64,000 bases of DNA from Streptomyces sp. CMB-StM0423 (GCF_002847285.1 NZ_CP025407.1:7939001-8003000); one strand, 5' to 3'; shown: positions 42,236 through 51,830, counted from the first letter of the stretch. Numbers and translations: made by a program. Notes: generated by a model from the sequence alone, not told the origin.

Positions 42236-42264
42236 TTGACGGCCCATACCCGGCTCTCTACGGT
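42236..42264 (+). promoter_or_regulatory. Housekeeping-type promoter of the CUT2 operon
   Basis: TTGACG (42236-42241), a 17-base spacer and TACGGT (42259-42264). The predicted start near 42271 places the LacI-type operator directly at +1 and downstream, a normal repression geometry. Confidence 0.65.
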
Positions 42265-42271
42265 AACGGCA

Positions 42272-42285
42272 TTGAATCGTTCCAA
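42272..42285. promoter_or_regulatory. LacI-type operator TTGAATCGTTCCAA
   Basis: Imperfect 14-bp palindrome with a central CG, just downstream of the predicted -10. It shares TGAATCG and the mirrored arm with the site at 46421-46434. Confidence 0.68.
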
Positions 42286-42325
42286 AATTTACACCCCACT
42301 TCACCTGCAGCGAAGGGGACTCTAC

Positions 42326-43420
42326 ATGCCTGAAAACACGAGTCGTCGCCGTCTGGGCGGGCTCACGGTCGTAGTGTCCGTGGCCCTCGTGCTGACCGCG
42401 TGCGGTGTGGAGGACGGCTCCGGCGAGATGGTCGAGGGCGGCAAGGGCTCGTACACCGCGGCCGAGGTGGCCGAGGCGACGGGGACCTACAAGGTCCGGT
42501 CGCTGTACGCGGTGCCCAAGACACACGAGAGGTACCGGCTGGCGTTCATCAACCCCTCCACCAGCTTCCCGTTCTTCGCGAGCTGGTCGCAGGGGATGAA
42601 GGCCGCGGCGGAGTTCTACGGCGTGGACCTGATGGAGGCCGACCTCGCCTTCAAGTACGACCAGGCGCAGTCGAAGTACGACGACCTTGCCGTCAAGCAA
42701 CCGGACCTCGTCGGCGGCGGAGGCAGCAGCCTGAACGCCCCGACGGTCGCGGCCGCCAACCGCGACGAGACCCCGGTCCTGCTCATCGACGGCGCGATGA
42801 AGGGCGCCACGGACTTCGGGATCAATGACCGGCAGGTCGGCGAACTCGCCGTCGAGCAGCTCACCGGCCCGGTCAAGGAGAAGCAGAAGAGCGCCTGGAA
42901 GGGCAGGAAGCTGATCGTCGCCGGCATCAGTGCGGGGAACTGCCCGCCGTGCGACGCCCGCGTCAACGCCGCATTCGCCAAGGCGCAGGCGGAGTGGGGC
43001 GTCTCCAAGTCCGACACCTTCCGCCTGGTGCCGCCCGGCACCGACCCGACCGCGGCGGCGCAGGACACCTTTACCGACTTCCTCACCGCACACCCCGACG
43101 ACGTGGTCGCCGTCGTCAGCTACGGGGACGAGCCCGTGGTGGGGGCGCTGAACGCGGCCAAGTCAGGCCGGCGCGACCAGGACGTCCTTGCGGTGGCCAA
43201 CGGCGGCGACACGGCCGCTCGGCACGCGCTGCGCGACCGGGCGAACCAGGACATGTTGATCGGCGCCATCGACTACCAGCCCTACGCCGAGGGCTGGAAC
43301 TGGGTCGAGGCCGCGATCGCCACACTGCGCGCAGAAGACTTCGCCGAGTACCAGGTCAACCGCGTGCTGACGGCCGACAACGTCGACAAGTACTACCCGG
43401 ACGACGCCGGCGCGAAGTAG
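42326..43420 (+). CDS. CUT2-type sugar-binding lipoprotein
   Basis: A 364-aa ribose/xylose-type binding protein. The lipobox ends at Cys26 (LVLTAC). Typical pieces are LAFINPSTSFPFFASWSQGMKAAA and a late IGAIDYQPYAEGWNWVEAAIA. The central region is divergent from standard RbsB proteins and has an internal CPPC motif (GNCPPCDAR) that could form a disulfide. ATG 42326 follows GAAGGGGA. First gene of an importer operon that continues into a GH99-like enzyme. Ligand is unknown; CUT2 systems usually take monosaccharides. Confidence 0.85.
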   Translation: MPENTSRRRLGGLTVVVSVALVLTACGVEDGSGEMVEGGKGSYTAAEVAEATGTYKVRSLYAVPKTHERYRLAFINPSTSFPFFASWSQGMKAAAEFYGVDLMEADLAFKYDQAQSKYDDLAVKQPDLVGGGGSSLNAPTVAAANRDETPVLLIDGAMKGATDFGINDRQVGELAVEQLTGPVKEKQKSAWKGRKLIVAGISAGNCPPCDARVNAAFAKAQAEWGVSKSDTFRLVPPGTDPTAAAQDTFTDFLTAHPDDVVAVVSYGDEPVVGALNAAKSGRRDQDVLAVANGGDTAARHALRDRANQDMLIGAIDYQPYAEGWNWVEAAIATLRAEDFAEYQVNRVLTADNVDKYYPDDAGAK

Positions 43421-43451
43421 CCGCCGGTGCGCGGATCCCGAAGGGACACCG

Positions 43452-44486
43452 ATGACCACGACACACAAGACCGCGGGCCTCGCGCCCCCCGGCCCCGGGG
43501 ACGGGGGCGGCGCGGGGACCGCGGCCGAAACCGCAGTGCGCCGCCGCTCCTTGGCCGACCTGGCGCTGGACCTCGGGATCTACCTGGCGCTGCTCGCCCT
43601 GGTGATCTACTTCTCGGTGAACTCCGAGTTCTTCCTCACCGAGCGGAACCTGCTGAACATCGGCCAGGCGATCGCCGTCACCGGCATTCTCGCCGCGGGC
43701 ATGACCGTCGCCCTGATAGCCGGTCAGCTCGATCTGACGATCGGCGCGACGCAGGGACTCACCTCGGTGATGACCGCGACTGCCCTGCAGAACTGGGGGC
43801 TGGGCATCTGGGCCTCCCTCGCCGTGGGTCTCCTCGTGGGCCTCGCCGTCGGCGCTGTCAACGCCACCCTCGTGGTCGGGGTCGGCATCAATTCGATCAT
43901 CGCCACCCTCGCGGTGAGCATCGCCGTCTACGGTCTGTCGCTGCAGATCACCGACGGGGAGAACGTGGTGGTCACCGACACCACCCTGCAGGACGCGGTC
44001 AACTCCCGCCCGCTCGGACTCCCCGCCCCCCTCATCGTCATGATCGTGCTGTACGCGGTGCTGTACGTGGTCCTGAGCTACACGCGGTTCGGCTACCACG
44101 TCTACGCCACCGGGGGGAACGAGATCGCGGCCCAGCGCACAGGCATCCGGGTGCGTCCGCTCTACGTCGCGGTGCTCGTCCTGTGTGCGGTCCTGGCCGG
44201 CATCACCGGCATCATCAGTACCGGGCGCGCCGGTTCGGGCGGGCCGGCGTTCGGCCAGGGAGCGGAGTTCGACGTCCTGGCGGCGGTGCTCCTGGGCGGC
44301 ATCGGCCTGGGCGGAGGCGCCGGCCGTATCCAGCGCACGCTCGCCGGTGTGCTGCTGATCGGCGTACTCAACAACGGCCTCACCCTGCTCGACGTCGACT
44401 CCTACACCCAGAAACTCGTCCGGGGGCTGGTGTTCGTGCTTGCCGTCGTGCTCGGTGCGATCGCGGAGAGGAGGAGCCGCCGATGA
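43452..44486 (+). CDS. CUT2 sugar ABC transporter permease (RbsC type)
   Basis: A 344-aa inner-membrane permease with about ten hydrophobic segments. The RbsC-family blocks are present: TGILAAGMTVALIAGQLDLTIG, VGVGINSIIATLAV, FGYHVYATGGNEIAAQRTGI and VLLGGIGLGGGAGRIQRTLAG. An Arg/Gly-rich cytoplasmic head precedes the first segment. It starts 31 bases after the binding protein and overlaps the ATPase gene by ATGA. Confidence 0.92.
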   Translation: MTTTHKTAGLAPPGPGDGGGAGTAAETAVRRRSLADLALDLGIYLALLALVIYFSVNSEFFLTERNLLNIGQAIAVTGILAAGMTVALIAGQLDLTIGATQGLTSVMTATALQNWGLGIWASLAVGLLVGLAVGAVNATLVVGVGINSIIATLAVSIAVYGLSLQITDGENVVVTDTTLQDAVNSRPLGLPAPLIVMIVLYAVLYVVLSYTRFGYHVYATGGNEIAAQRTGIRVRPLYVAVLVLCAVLAGITGIISTGRAGSGGPAFGQGAEFDVLAAVLLGGIGLGGGAGRIQRTLAGVLLIGVLNNGLTLLDVDSYTQKLVRGLVFVLAVVLGAIAERRSRR

Positions 44487-45247
44487 CCACCGCAGCCGGA
44501 CAGTCCACCACGGTGTTGCGTACCAGCGACCTCAGTAAGAGCTTCGGCCACGTCAGCGCCCTCAAGGGGGTCTCGTTCGATCTCAAGAAGGGCGAGGTAC
44601 TGGCTGTCGTCGGAGACAACGGTGCCGGCAAGTCGACACTGATCAAGCTCCTCTCGGGCGCCTACGATCCCGATCCCGGGGGCTCGATCGAAGTGGACGG
44701 TGCCAAGCGGCGTTTCAAAGGCCCGCTCGATGCATCCGAGGCCGGGATCGCCACCGTCTACCAGGATCTGGCTCTGGTGGACACCCGGGACGTCGCGTCG
44801 AACCTGTTCCTGGGGCGAGAGCCCCGCCGCGGCCCCTTCGTCGACCGCAAGACGATGATCGCCAGGTCGGAGGAGGTTCTGCGCGACTTCACCTTCCGGC
44901 TTCCCAGCGTCCGCGTCCCGGTGAGCCTGCTCTCGGGCGGCCAGCGCCAGACGGTCGCCATCGCCCGCGTGCTGCTTCAGGGTGCCCACATCGTGATCAT
45001 GGACGAGCCGACGGCAGCCCTCGGCGTACAGGAATCCGAGCGAGTGCTCACGCTGATCCGGGATCTGCGTGACCGGGGGACGAGCGTCATCGTCGTCAGC
45101 CACAACCTCCAGCAGGTGTGGAAGACCGCAGACCGGATCATGGTGCTCCGACTGGGGGAGGTCGCCGGCATCCGGCACACCGCCGACTCCTCGGTCGACG
45201 AAGTCGTCCGTCTCATCGTCCACGGGGGAGAAACCGTTGCGGACTGA
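44483..45247 (+). CDS. CUT2 sugar ABC transporter ATPase, single-domain form
   Basis: A 254-aa cytosolic ATPase. Walker A GDNGAGKSTL, signature LLSGGQRQTVAIAR, Walker B HIVIMDEPTAALG and switch His in VVSHNLQQ are complete. It has one ABC domain, unlike RbsA/XylG-type proteins with two, and resembles FrcA-like single-domain members. The ATG overlaps the permease stop, and its own end overlaps the next gene's TTG. Confidence 0.92.
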   Translation: MTTAAGQSTTVLRTSDLSKSFGHVSALKGVSFDLKKGEVLAVVGDNGAGKSTLIKLLSGAYDPDPGGSIEVDGAKRRFKGPLDASEAGIATVYQDLALVDTRDVASNLFLGREPRRGPFVDRKTMIARSEEVLRDFTFRLPSVRVPVSLLSGGQRQTVAIARVLLQGAHIVIMDEPTAALGVQESERVLTLIRDLRDRGTSVIVVSHNLQQVWKTADRIMVLRLGEVAGIRHTADSSVDEVVRLIVHGGETVAD

Positions 45248-46370
45248 CCTGCTTGCCTACTACTTCCCGCAGTACCACGCCGACCCGCGCAACGATGTCC
45301 TCGTCCACCGGGGTTGGACGGAGTGGGAGGTGCTCCGGGCGGCCGAGCCGCACTTCCCCGGCCACCACTGGCCGCGCAGCCCTCTGTGGGGTGCCGCCGA
45401 CGAGGCGGACCCGGCCGTCGGCCGCCGCAAGGTCGAGGCGGCGCGAGCCGCCGGGCTCGACGGCTTCGTTCTCGACTGGTACTGGTTTGACGACGGGCCG
45501 TACCTGAACCGGTTTCTGGACGAGGCGCTGGTGCCTGCGCTGGACGACGGCGACTTCCGCTTCGCCCTCATGTGGGCCAACCACCCCTGGCATGACCTGT
45601 ACCCGGCGACCGCACCTGCCGCGAACAGCGGCCCGGCGACCTGGTTCCACGCCCCTACCAGCACGTACGCCTTCGAGCGAGCCACCCAGCACGTCCTGGA
45701 CCACTACCTGACGCACCCCGCGTACTGGCGCATCGACGGCCGGCCCTATTTCTCGATCTACGACCTCCCCGACCTGCTTCAGGCCCAGGGCGGCGTGGCG
45801 GCCACCCGCGGGCTGCTGGACAGCTTCCGGATCCGGGCCGCCGACGCCGGGGTGGACGTTCACCTGAACCTGGTCTCCACGCGGTTCGTCGACGACCGCC
45901 TGGACGTGCTCTCCGCGCTCGGTGCCGACAGCACCACCCACTACACGTGGTGGCACCACGACGACCACGGCTTCGACCGCTTCCCCGTCGCCCCGTACGC
46001 GCATGTCGCGGCCAAGGCGTCGAAGTCGTGGCCGCACTACCTGGGCCAGGAGACGGTGCCGTATCTGCCCAACGTCACGGTGGGGTGGGACCCGAGCCCG
46101 CGCACCGAACGCTGGGACCATGACCGGGACCGCGGCTACCCGTACACGGGTATCACCGCGGACCGTTCCCCGGAGGTCTTCGGCACGGCGCTGCGCGAGG
46201 CCATCGAGGTCGCCGAGCGCGCCGGAGCTCCGGCGGTGCTGATCAACGCGTGGAACGAGTGGACCGAGGACAGCTACCTCGAACCCGACGACCGCTTCGG
46301 CACCGCCTACCTGGACACCCTCTCCCGGATCACGCGTGAACGCCGGCCCCGGTCCGCGTCCCGCGCCTGA
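45237..46370 (+). CDS. GH99/WbsX-like glycan enzyme, cytosolic
   Basis: A 377-aa protein with no signal peptide. It starts LLAYYFPQYHADPRNDVLVHRGWTEW, the typical WbsX/GH99-like opening, and has LDGFVLDWYWFDD, RPYFSIYDLPDL and a terminal INAWNEWTEDSYLEPD block. The fold is an endo-mannosidase-like barrel, though some members occur in polysaccharide synthesis clusters. TTG 45237 lies 6 bases after GGGGGAG and overlaps the ATPase stop, which fixes the start. Cotranscription with an importer suggests it works on an imported glycan or glycoside. Confidence 0.8.
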   Translation: MRTDLLAYYFPQYHADPRNDVLVHRGWTEWEVLRAAEPHFPGHHWPRSPLWGAADEADPAVGRRKVEAARAAGLDGFVLDWYWFDDGPYLNRFLDEALVPALDDGDFRFALMWANHPWHDLYPATAPAANSGPATWFHAPTSTYAFERATQHVLDHYLTHPAYWRIDGRPYFSIYDLPDLLQAQGGVAATRGLLDSFRIRAADAGVDVHLNLVSTRFVDDRLDVLSALGADSTTHYTWWHHDDHGFDRFPVAPYAHVAAKASKSWPHYLGQETVPYLPNVTVGWDPSPRTERWDHDRDRGYPYTGITADRSPEVFGTALREAIEVAERAGAPAVLINAWNEWTEDSYLEPDDRFGTAYLDTLSRITRERRPRSASRA

Positions 46371-46420
46371 GCAAGCCCCGACACCCCGTGCCGTACCGGT
46401 AGGGGAATGCACCGCCCAGA

Positions 46421-46434
46421 ATGAATCGATTCAA
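46421..46434. promoter_or_regulatory. LacI-type operator ATGAATCGATTCAA
   Basis: Contains the perfect 12-bp palindrome TGAATCGATTCA. It lies 15 bases before the GH140-like ATG and matches the operator at 42272-42285, indicating a second target of the same repressor. Confidence 0.72.
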
Positions 46435-46448
46435 GAAGGGTGGAACGT

Positions 46449-48170
46449 ATGTTGTCCCGCTGGCGACTTTCCGCTGCTGCCCTCATGGCGGCAACGGCGT
46501 CCGCCGCGCTGCTGACGGGCTTCGACACCGAAGCCCCGGCCGCGGCCAGAGGCCCGAGACTGAGCGCCGAGACCTGGCGGCCCGTCGAAATCCCCCTGCA
46601 CAGTGCCGTCGACTACGCGGACCCGTACCGCGACGTGAACCTGACCGCCACCTTCACCGGGCCGGGCGGGCGTCGGCTGACCATGCCCGGCTTCTGGGAC
46701 GGGGGCGACACCTGGCGGATCCGGTTCTCCCCACCCTCCCCGGGGCGCTGGACCTACACCACCAGCACCGACAGCCCGGACAGCGGGCTGGACAGGCACC
46801 GCGGAACCATCGACGCCAAGGCGTACCGGGGTGATCTTCCGATCTACCGCCACGGCTTCCTCAAGACCAGCGCGAACAACCGCTATATGACCTACGCGGA
46901 CGGCACCCCGTTCTTCTGGCTCGGCGACAACCAGCAGAGCAGCCTCGTCAGCCAGACCAGGTACAGCGAGTCCAACGACCCCCGGTTCACCTCGCAGTTC
47001 AAGGGGATCGTCGACACCCGCGACAAGCAGGGTTTCAACGTCATCTGGAACGAGACCTTCGCCAATCACGACGGCACCGCGAACGAAGGAGGACCCGCCT
47101 GGACCGACAGCACCTTCCAGACCCTCAACCCCACGTTCTGGGACGACGTCGACCGGCGGATCGAGTACATCGCCGACAAGGGCATCGTCGACGCCCTCGC
47201 CATGGGAGTAGGCAGCAGCCTGACCGAGGCCACCAAGGACCAACTGCCCGAGTACAAGCGCCTGGCGCGTTACATGGTGGCCCGCTACGCGGCCTACCCC
47301 ATGGTCTGGCTGACGGCGCAGGAGTTCGACAACCCCGCCAACTGCGCCCAGTGCTGGGAGCAGGTCGCCGAGGTCTTCGCCGAGACCGATCCGTACCGGC
47401 AGCCTGCGTCGCTGCACAACTACCCGATCTACGCCGGCGGCGGTGTCCAGCCCCGTGACCGGTCCTGGTACGGACTCGTCACGCTGCAAGAGGGGCACAA
47501 CAGGGTCGACGGCGTCGCCGACTACTGGCTGAAGCAGTACCGGCAGACGCCGACCCGCCCCGTCGTCGAGGCCGAGGCGAACTACGAGGGCATCGACGTG
47601 TACTGGGACAACCACGCGATCGTGCAGAACTGGCAGACCCGCGAAAGCGCGTGGAAAGCGCGGGTCGGCGGAGCCGCCGGCAACAACTACGGTGCCGCCG
47701 GCGTCTGGTGGACGTGCTGGACCGCCCAGGACGCCAACGAGAACTGCCAGAACTACGGCAGCACTCCGTGGGACGAGGGGCTCGCGCTGCCCGGCGCCGC
47801 CCAGATGGGCCATCTGAGGTCCTTCTTCACCGCACTCCCGTGGTGGCGGCTTGCCCCGGCCCCGACCGCCGTCACCTGGGCGGGCACCGCGCCCACCGAT
47901 ACGCAACTCGCCTTCGCGTCCACGACCCCCGACCGCTCGACGACCGTTGTGTACTACCCGCACCGCCTCGACGGAGGCGAGCCCTACACCGGAACCCTCA
48001 CGGGCCTGACGCCCGGCACCTACACCCTGAAGTGGTTCGACCCGCGGACCGGCCGGTACACACCCGCCGGCTCTGCCGGCATCACCGATGCCCGGGGCAC
48101 CGCGCACCTCCCGCCCGGGCCCACGGCTGCCGACGACTGGGCGTTGCTCGTCACCCGGTCGGCCCGGTAG
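46449..48170 (+). CDS. Secreted DUF4038/GH140-like glycosidase
   Basis: A 573-aa exported enzyme. A Sec-type signal (LSAAALMAATASAALLTG) is followed by a DUF5060-like beta domain (WRPVEIPLHSAVDYADPYRDV, GFWDGGDTWRIRFSPPSPGRW). The DUF4038/apiosidase-like barrel comes next (DGTPFFWLGDNQQSSL, NVIWNETFANHDG, WLTAQEFDNP, EAEANYEG). A collagen-binding-like C-terminal sandwich ends the protein. Characterised GH140 enzymes cleave apiose from rhamnogalacturonan II, but many DUF4038 proteins have other or unknown substrates. ATG 46449 follows AAGGGTGG. A LacI-type operator just upstream places it in the CUT2 regulon. Confidence 0.82.
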   Translation: MLSRWRLSAAALMAATASAALLTGFDTEAPAAARGPRLSAETWRPVEIPLHSAVDYADPYRDVNLTATFTGPGGRRLTMPGFWDGGDTWRIRFSPPSPGRWTYTTSTDSPDSGLDRHRGTIDAKAYRGDLPIYRHGFLKTSANNRYMTYADGTPFFWLGDNQQSSLVSQTRYSESNDPRFTSQFKGIVDTRDKQGFNVIWNETFANHDGTANEGGPAWTDSTFQTLNPTFWDDVDRRIEYIADKGIVDALAMGVGSSLTEATKDQLPEYKRLARYMVARYAAYPMVWLTAQEFDNPANCAQCWEQVAEVFAETDPYRQPASLHNYPIYAGGGVQPRDRSWYGLVTLQEGHNRVDGVADYWLKQYRQTPTRPVVEAEANYEGIDVYWDNHAIVQNWQTRESAWKARVGGAAGNNYGAAGVWWTCWTAQDANENCQNYGSTPWDEGLALPGAAQMGHLRSFFTALPWWRLAPAPTAVTWAGTAPTDTQLAFASTTPDRSTTVVYYPHRLDGGEPYTGTLTGLTPGTYTLKWFDPRTGRYTPAGSAGITDARGTAHLPPGPTAADDWALLVTRSAR

Positions 48171-48361
48171 CCGGGCGACGGCAAGGCCCTCCGCATCGCC
48201 GGCTCGGAGGAACCCACGGGCCCTCCGGGAGCGGCGCTCATCCTTCCACCCCTGGTTGCCGGGTGCGTGCCCTGACGCGGCCCCGGCCGAACCGGAGCGC
48301 AGACCGCAGGGCCGGTCAGCGCCAAGATCACTCACCTCACCCGCCGAAGGAGACCCCGCGC

Positions 48362-49684
48362 ATGCCCGCACTCACCCCCGGTCCGTCGCACCCGGCGCGC
48401 CGCACCGTCCTGGGCGCCCTCGTCGCCACGGCAGCCGTCCCCGGCCTCGGCGCCCTGCCTGCCGGCGCCGCAGCAGCCACACCCTCGACGCGGCGACCTG
48501 TCGCGGCAGGTACGAAGGTGCTGGCGCCCAGCGGCGCCTGGTGCTGGTTCGGTGACCCCCGGGCCGTGCACCACCGCGGCACATACCGGCGCACCTACGT
48601 CGGCTACATCACCGCCGCCGGCGACATCAACGTCACCCAGTACGACCACGACACCGGTCGCTCCACCACCTCGACGCTGATCAGCGGCTTTCAGATCGAC
48701 GACCACAACAACCCGTCCCTCGTCATCCGCTACGGCCGCGTCGTCGTGTTCTTCTCCGGCCACGGCGGCGACAAGATGTACTACCGGCGCTCCGTCGCCG
48801 TCGAAGACATCGGCCAGGGCTGGGAACCGCTGAAGACGGTGCCGACGAACATCGCGGGCGGCTGGGGCTACACGTATCCCAACCCGATCGAGCTTGCCGC
48901 CGAAGGGAAAAAGCTCTACTTGTTCTGGCGAGGCGGCAACGCCAACCCGACCTACTCCACCACCACCGGCGGCGACCTCTGGACCCCGGCCCAGAGCCTG
49001 ATCGACGTGCCCGGCCAGCGCCCCTACGTCAAGATCGCCTCCAACGACACCGACACCATCCACTTCGCGTTCACGGACGGGCACCCCCGTAACGTCGACA
49101 CCGGCATCTACTACATGTACTACCGGAACGGATCCCTCTTCCGCGCGGATGGAAGCCGTATCGGGCCGCTCGGCACGCCGGTCACCCCCGACCAGACCAC
49201 CTGCGTCTACGACTTCGCCTCCGGCGGGGGCAAAGCCTGGATCCACGACATCGCCGACGACGGCGACGGCCGGCCGGTGCTGACCTACGCGGTCTTCCCC
49301 ACCGACACCGACCACCGCTACCACTACGCGCGCTTCGACGGCAGTGCGTTCACCGACCACGAGCTCACCGCGGCCGGCGACAGCATCAGCGAAGACACGA
49401 GCGAGCCCAACTACTCCGGCGGCATCACTCTCGACCACGACGACCCGTCCGTCGTGCTGCTGTCCCGGGAGATCGGCACGGTCCACGAGATCGAACGCTG
49501 GACCACACCCGACCACGGCGCCACCTGGCACAAGAAGGCCATCACCGCAGCCTCGGGCGAACCGCAGGTACGCCCGATCTCCCCCCGCGGCCTGCCCTCG
49601 GGAGAGCCGCTCGGCGTGCTGTGGATGGCCGGCCGCTACCCCAGCTACACCACCTACCAAACCCGCATCATGGCCACCACCTGA
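48362..49684 (+). CDS. Secreted BNR-4 beta-propeller protein, possible polysaccharide lyase or glycosidase
   Basis: A 440-aa protein with a Tat-like signal (ARRTVLGALVATAAVPGLGALP). The body is a BNR-type propeller (WFGDPRAVHHRGTYRRTYVGY, DDHNNPSLVIRYGR, IELAAEGKKLYLFWRGG, RPYVKIASNDTDTIHFAFTDG). Some BNR-4 proteins are lyases that release rhamnose from glucuronate-linked termini, so a lyase role is possible, but no catalytic residues can be assigned by eye. ATG 48362 follows GAAGGAGA. It lies 191 bases after the GH140-like gene on the same strand. Confidence 0.75.
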   Translation: MPALTPGPSHPARRTVLGALVATAAVPGLGALPAGAAAATPSTRRPVAAGTKVLAPSGAWCWFGDPRAVHHRGTYRRTYVGYITAAGDINVTQYDHDTGRSTTSTLISGFQIDDHNNPSLVIRYGRVVVFFSGHGGDKMYYRRSVAVEDIGQGWEPLKTVPTNIAGGWGYTYPNPIELAAEGKKLYLFWRGGNANPTYSTTTGGDLWTPAQSLIDVPGQRPYVKIASNDTDTIHFAFTDGHPRNVDTGIYYMYYRNGSLFRADGSRIGPLGTPVTPDQTTCVYDFASGGGKAWIHDIADDGDGRPVLTYAVFPTDTDHRYHYARFDGSAFTDHELTAAGDSISEDTSEPNYSGGITLDHDDPSVVLLSREIGTVHEIERWTTPDHGATWHKKAITAASGEPQVRPISPRGLPSGEPLGVLWMAGRYPSYTTYQTRIMATT

Positions 49685-49858
49685 CGGGACCACTCACCGA
49701 CGGCAGTCTCCACACGAGGGCGGCCGTTCACGTGATTCAAGGGGGAGTCGGCGCGAGTGTCACGGGAGCGGTTGCCCGTGACCACGGTCAAGCCTTGCCG
49801 GTGTCTCACCAGCGGCGAAGGCGGGATTCAGAGTGCAGGGGATTGGCGGAGGTGAACC

Positions 49859-51574
49859 ATGTCTGTTGGCGAGTCAGCCTCGAGTCCGGACGACAGGCCG
49901 AGGCGGCGGCATGTGCTCAAGACAGCGGCGGCGGTTTCCGGTGGGGCCGCCCTCGGCTTGACAGGGGTTCCTGCCGGGGCGGCTGCCCGGCGGGAGGAGG
50001 AGGGGGCTGAACCCACTCTGGTGGGAGCGATCCGGTGGGATGCCTGGGTCGGCCGGGGGCTGCAGGTCGGCAGCACTGTGAATCGGACACTGTCTCCGGA
50101 GAAGTACCATTTCCGGCTCCCGTATTACGCCAGTATCACGGACGCCGGCCGAGTCCTCGTGAACCAAGGCTTCGATACGGAAGCAACAGGGGCCGCCCCG
50201 TCCGGGTGGGCCGTATCGTCGCCGGCCGGCACTGCCGTATCAGTGGTGGATGGGCCGGATCGTGCAGGAAAGAGCGTGCGCCTGCACGATGCTTCCGGGG
50301 CCTCGATGTCCGGGATGGACCGCACATTCCCTGCTCAGAGCCGGGCCGTCACCGTGCAGTGGGAATGGAAGGAGTCGACGGCCGGCCGGTGGTCCCGGGC
50401 GTTGCTGCGCGACGGATCGAAGGCGGTCATCGACATCGCCACCCGCATCGACGCCGGCGCCAAACAGCTCGCGCTGCGCGGCCCCAACGATACGTGGAGC
50501 GTCATTCAGACCGTAGCGGACGACACCTGGTACGCGGCAAAGGTGATCGTCGACCTTGCTCCGCCCGGGGGAGCCGCACCGTGGGTGGACGTCTTCGTCG
50601 ACGGGGTGCGCAGGGTGCACCACGCACCGTTGACCACGGCCTCAGGGAATCTGGACACCGTCACCTTCCGCACCAACGAGAGCCTCACCGCCGACCTGTA
50701 CGTCGATAACGTCGGTGTCGAAGTGACCGAATCGGTGAACTGCGACGCGAACAGTCAGGGCGTCATGGACCAGGAGATCCGCTACGCCCGTGATGCGGGG
50801 ATCGACTACTGGGCCTTCGTCTACTACCCACAGGAGCCGCTGGCGCGAGGAAGAAAACTCTACTTGTCCAGCGCGCACAAGAACGAGGTGAAGTGGTGCG
50901 CGATCCTGGACAGCAACTTCACAGCCGCGTTCGATGCGAATCTCGGCGAACTGGTCTCCCGGTTCGGGGAGTCGAACTATCAGCGGGTGCTGGGGGGACG
51001 CCCCCTCCTCTACTTCTTCTCCGACGCCGACGCTGACCGGGTCGCCAGGGTGCGGGCTGCCGCGGCCGCGGCAGGGCTGCCCGATCCATACATCGTGGTG
51101 ATGGCGTGGACCGCGCAGGATGCGGCGGCCGTCAAGGCCGCGGTCGGGGCGGATGCGGTGAGCCGGTACGCGACCGGGGGGAGGTCCGGCGTGGCGTATG
51201 CGGCCCTGGCCGGCTCCGAGGCCACCTTGTGGTCGCAGTACGCAGCCGCGGCCGGTCAGGTCGTCCCCACGGTGTCGACGGGCTGGGACAAGCGGCCTCG
51301 CTACGACTATCCCGTCTCCTGGGAGCCCGACTACACGGACTTCAAGGAGAATTGGGCTCAGCAGGCGACCCCCGAGGAGATCGCGGACCATCTGAGCGAC
51401 GCCATCACGTGGAGGGCTGCGCGCCCGGCGAACAACCCGGCCAATACCGTACTCGTCTACGCCTGGAACGAGTTCGACGAAGGCGGCTGGATCTGCCCGA
51501 CGCTGCATGAACTGCGGGACGCGCGCAGGCCGCTGCGCCTCGATGCCATCGCCGCCGTTCCCCGAACCGGCTAG
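49859..51574 (+). CDS. Tat-exported GH99/WbsX-like protein with an inserted beta-sandwich domain
   Basis: A 571-aa protein. Tat signal PRRRHVLKTAAAVSGGAALG. The catalytic-type barrel begins GAIRWDAWVGRGLQVGSTV and EKYHFRLPYY (residues 56-90), is interrupted by about 190 residues resembling a LamG/concanavalin sandwich (about 100-293), and resumes at QGVMDQEIRYARDAGIDYWAF. It ends VLVYAWNEFDEGGWICPT, the family terminal block. It is a distant secreted relative of the cytosolic GH99-like protein at 45237. The sandwich may bind glycan next to the active site. Confidence 0.8.
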   Translation: MSVGESASSPDDRPRRRHVLKTAAAVSGGAALGLTGVPAGAAARREEEGAEPTLVGAIRWDAWVGRGLQVGSTVNRTLSPEKYHFRLPYYASITDAGRVLVNQGFDTEATGAAPSGWAVSSPAGTAVSVVDGPDRAGKSVRLHDASGASMSGMDRTFPAQSRAVTVQWEWKESTAGRWSRALLRDGSKAVIDIATRIDAGAKQLALRGPNDTWSVIQTVADDTWYAAKVIVDLAPPGGAAPWVDVFVDGVRRVHHAPLTTASGNLDTVTFRTNESLTADLYVDNVGVEVTESVNCDANSQGVMDQEIRYARDAGIDYWAFVYYPQEPLARGRKLYLSSAHKNEVKWCAILDSNFTAAFDANLGELVSRFGESNYQRVLGGRPLLYFFSDADADRVARVRAAAAAAGLPDPYIVVMAWTAQDAAAVKAAVGADAVSRYATGGRSGVAYAALAGSEATLWSQYAAAAGQVVPTVSTGWDKRPRYDYPVSWEPDYTDFKENWAQQATPEEIADHLSDAITWRAARPANNPANTVLVYAWNEFDEGGWICPTLHELRDARRPLRLDAIAAVPRTG

Positions 51575-51578
51575 CAAT

Positions 51579-51604
51579 TCTCACTGGCCCGGCCGGGGGT
51601 GAGA
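51579..51604 (+). terminator. Hairpin after the secreted GH99-like gene
   Basis: TCTCAC (51579-51584) pairs with GTGAGA (51599-51604), enclosing the palindrome CCCGGCCGGG (51588-51597). It lies 5 bases past the stop and likely ends the locus transcript. Confidence 0.55.
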
Positions 51605-51830
51605 GGACAATCCCCGTCGGCGGACGCCAGTGGGGGAGGCGGGCCGGAACCGAACCGAGTCGGCGCTGGGCGGCTCCGGCCCGCTGTCCCATCCACGGAG
51701 CGCCGCAGCCTGGGCGTTGAGTGAGGATACGGAGTCCGGGATACATTGAAGCCGGCCGGCGGGCTGGGCCAGGCCAGTGCATCCGCATTGGCCTGCGATT
51801 ATGCAGTTCGCATGCCGTTATCGTCGCGGA

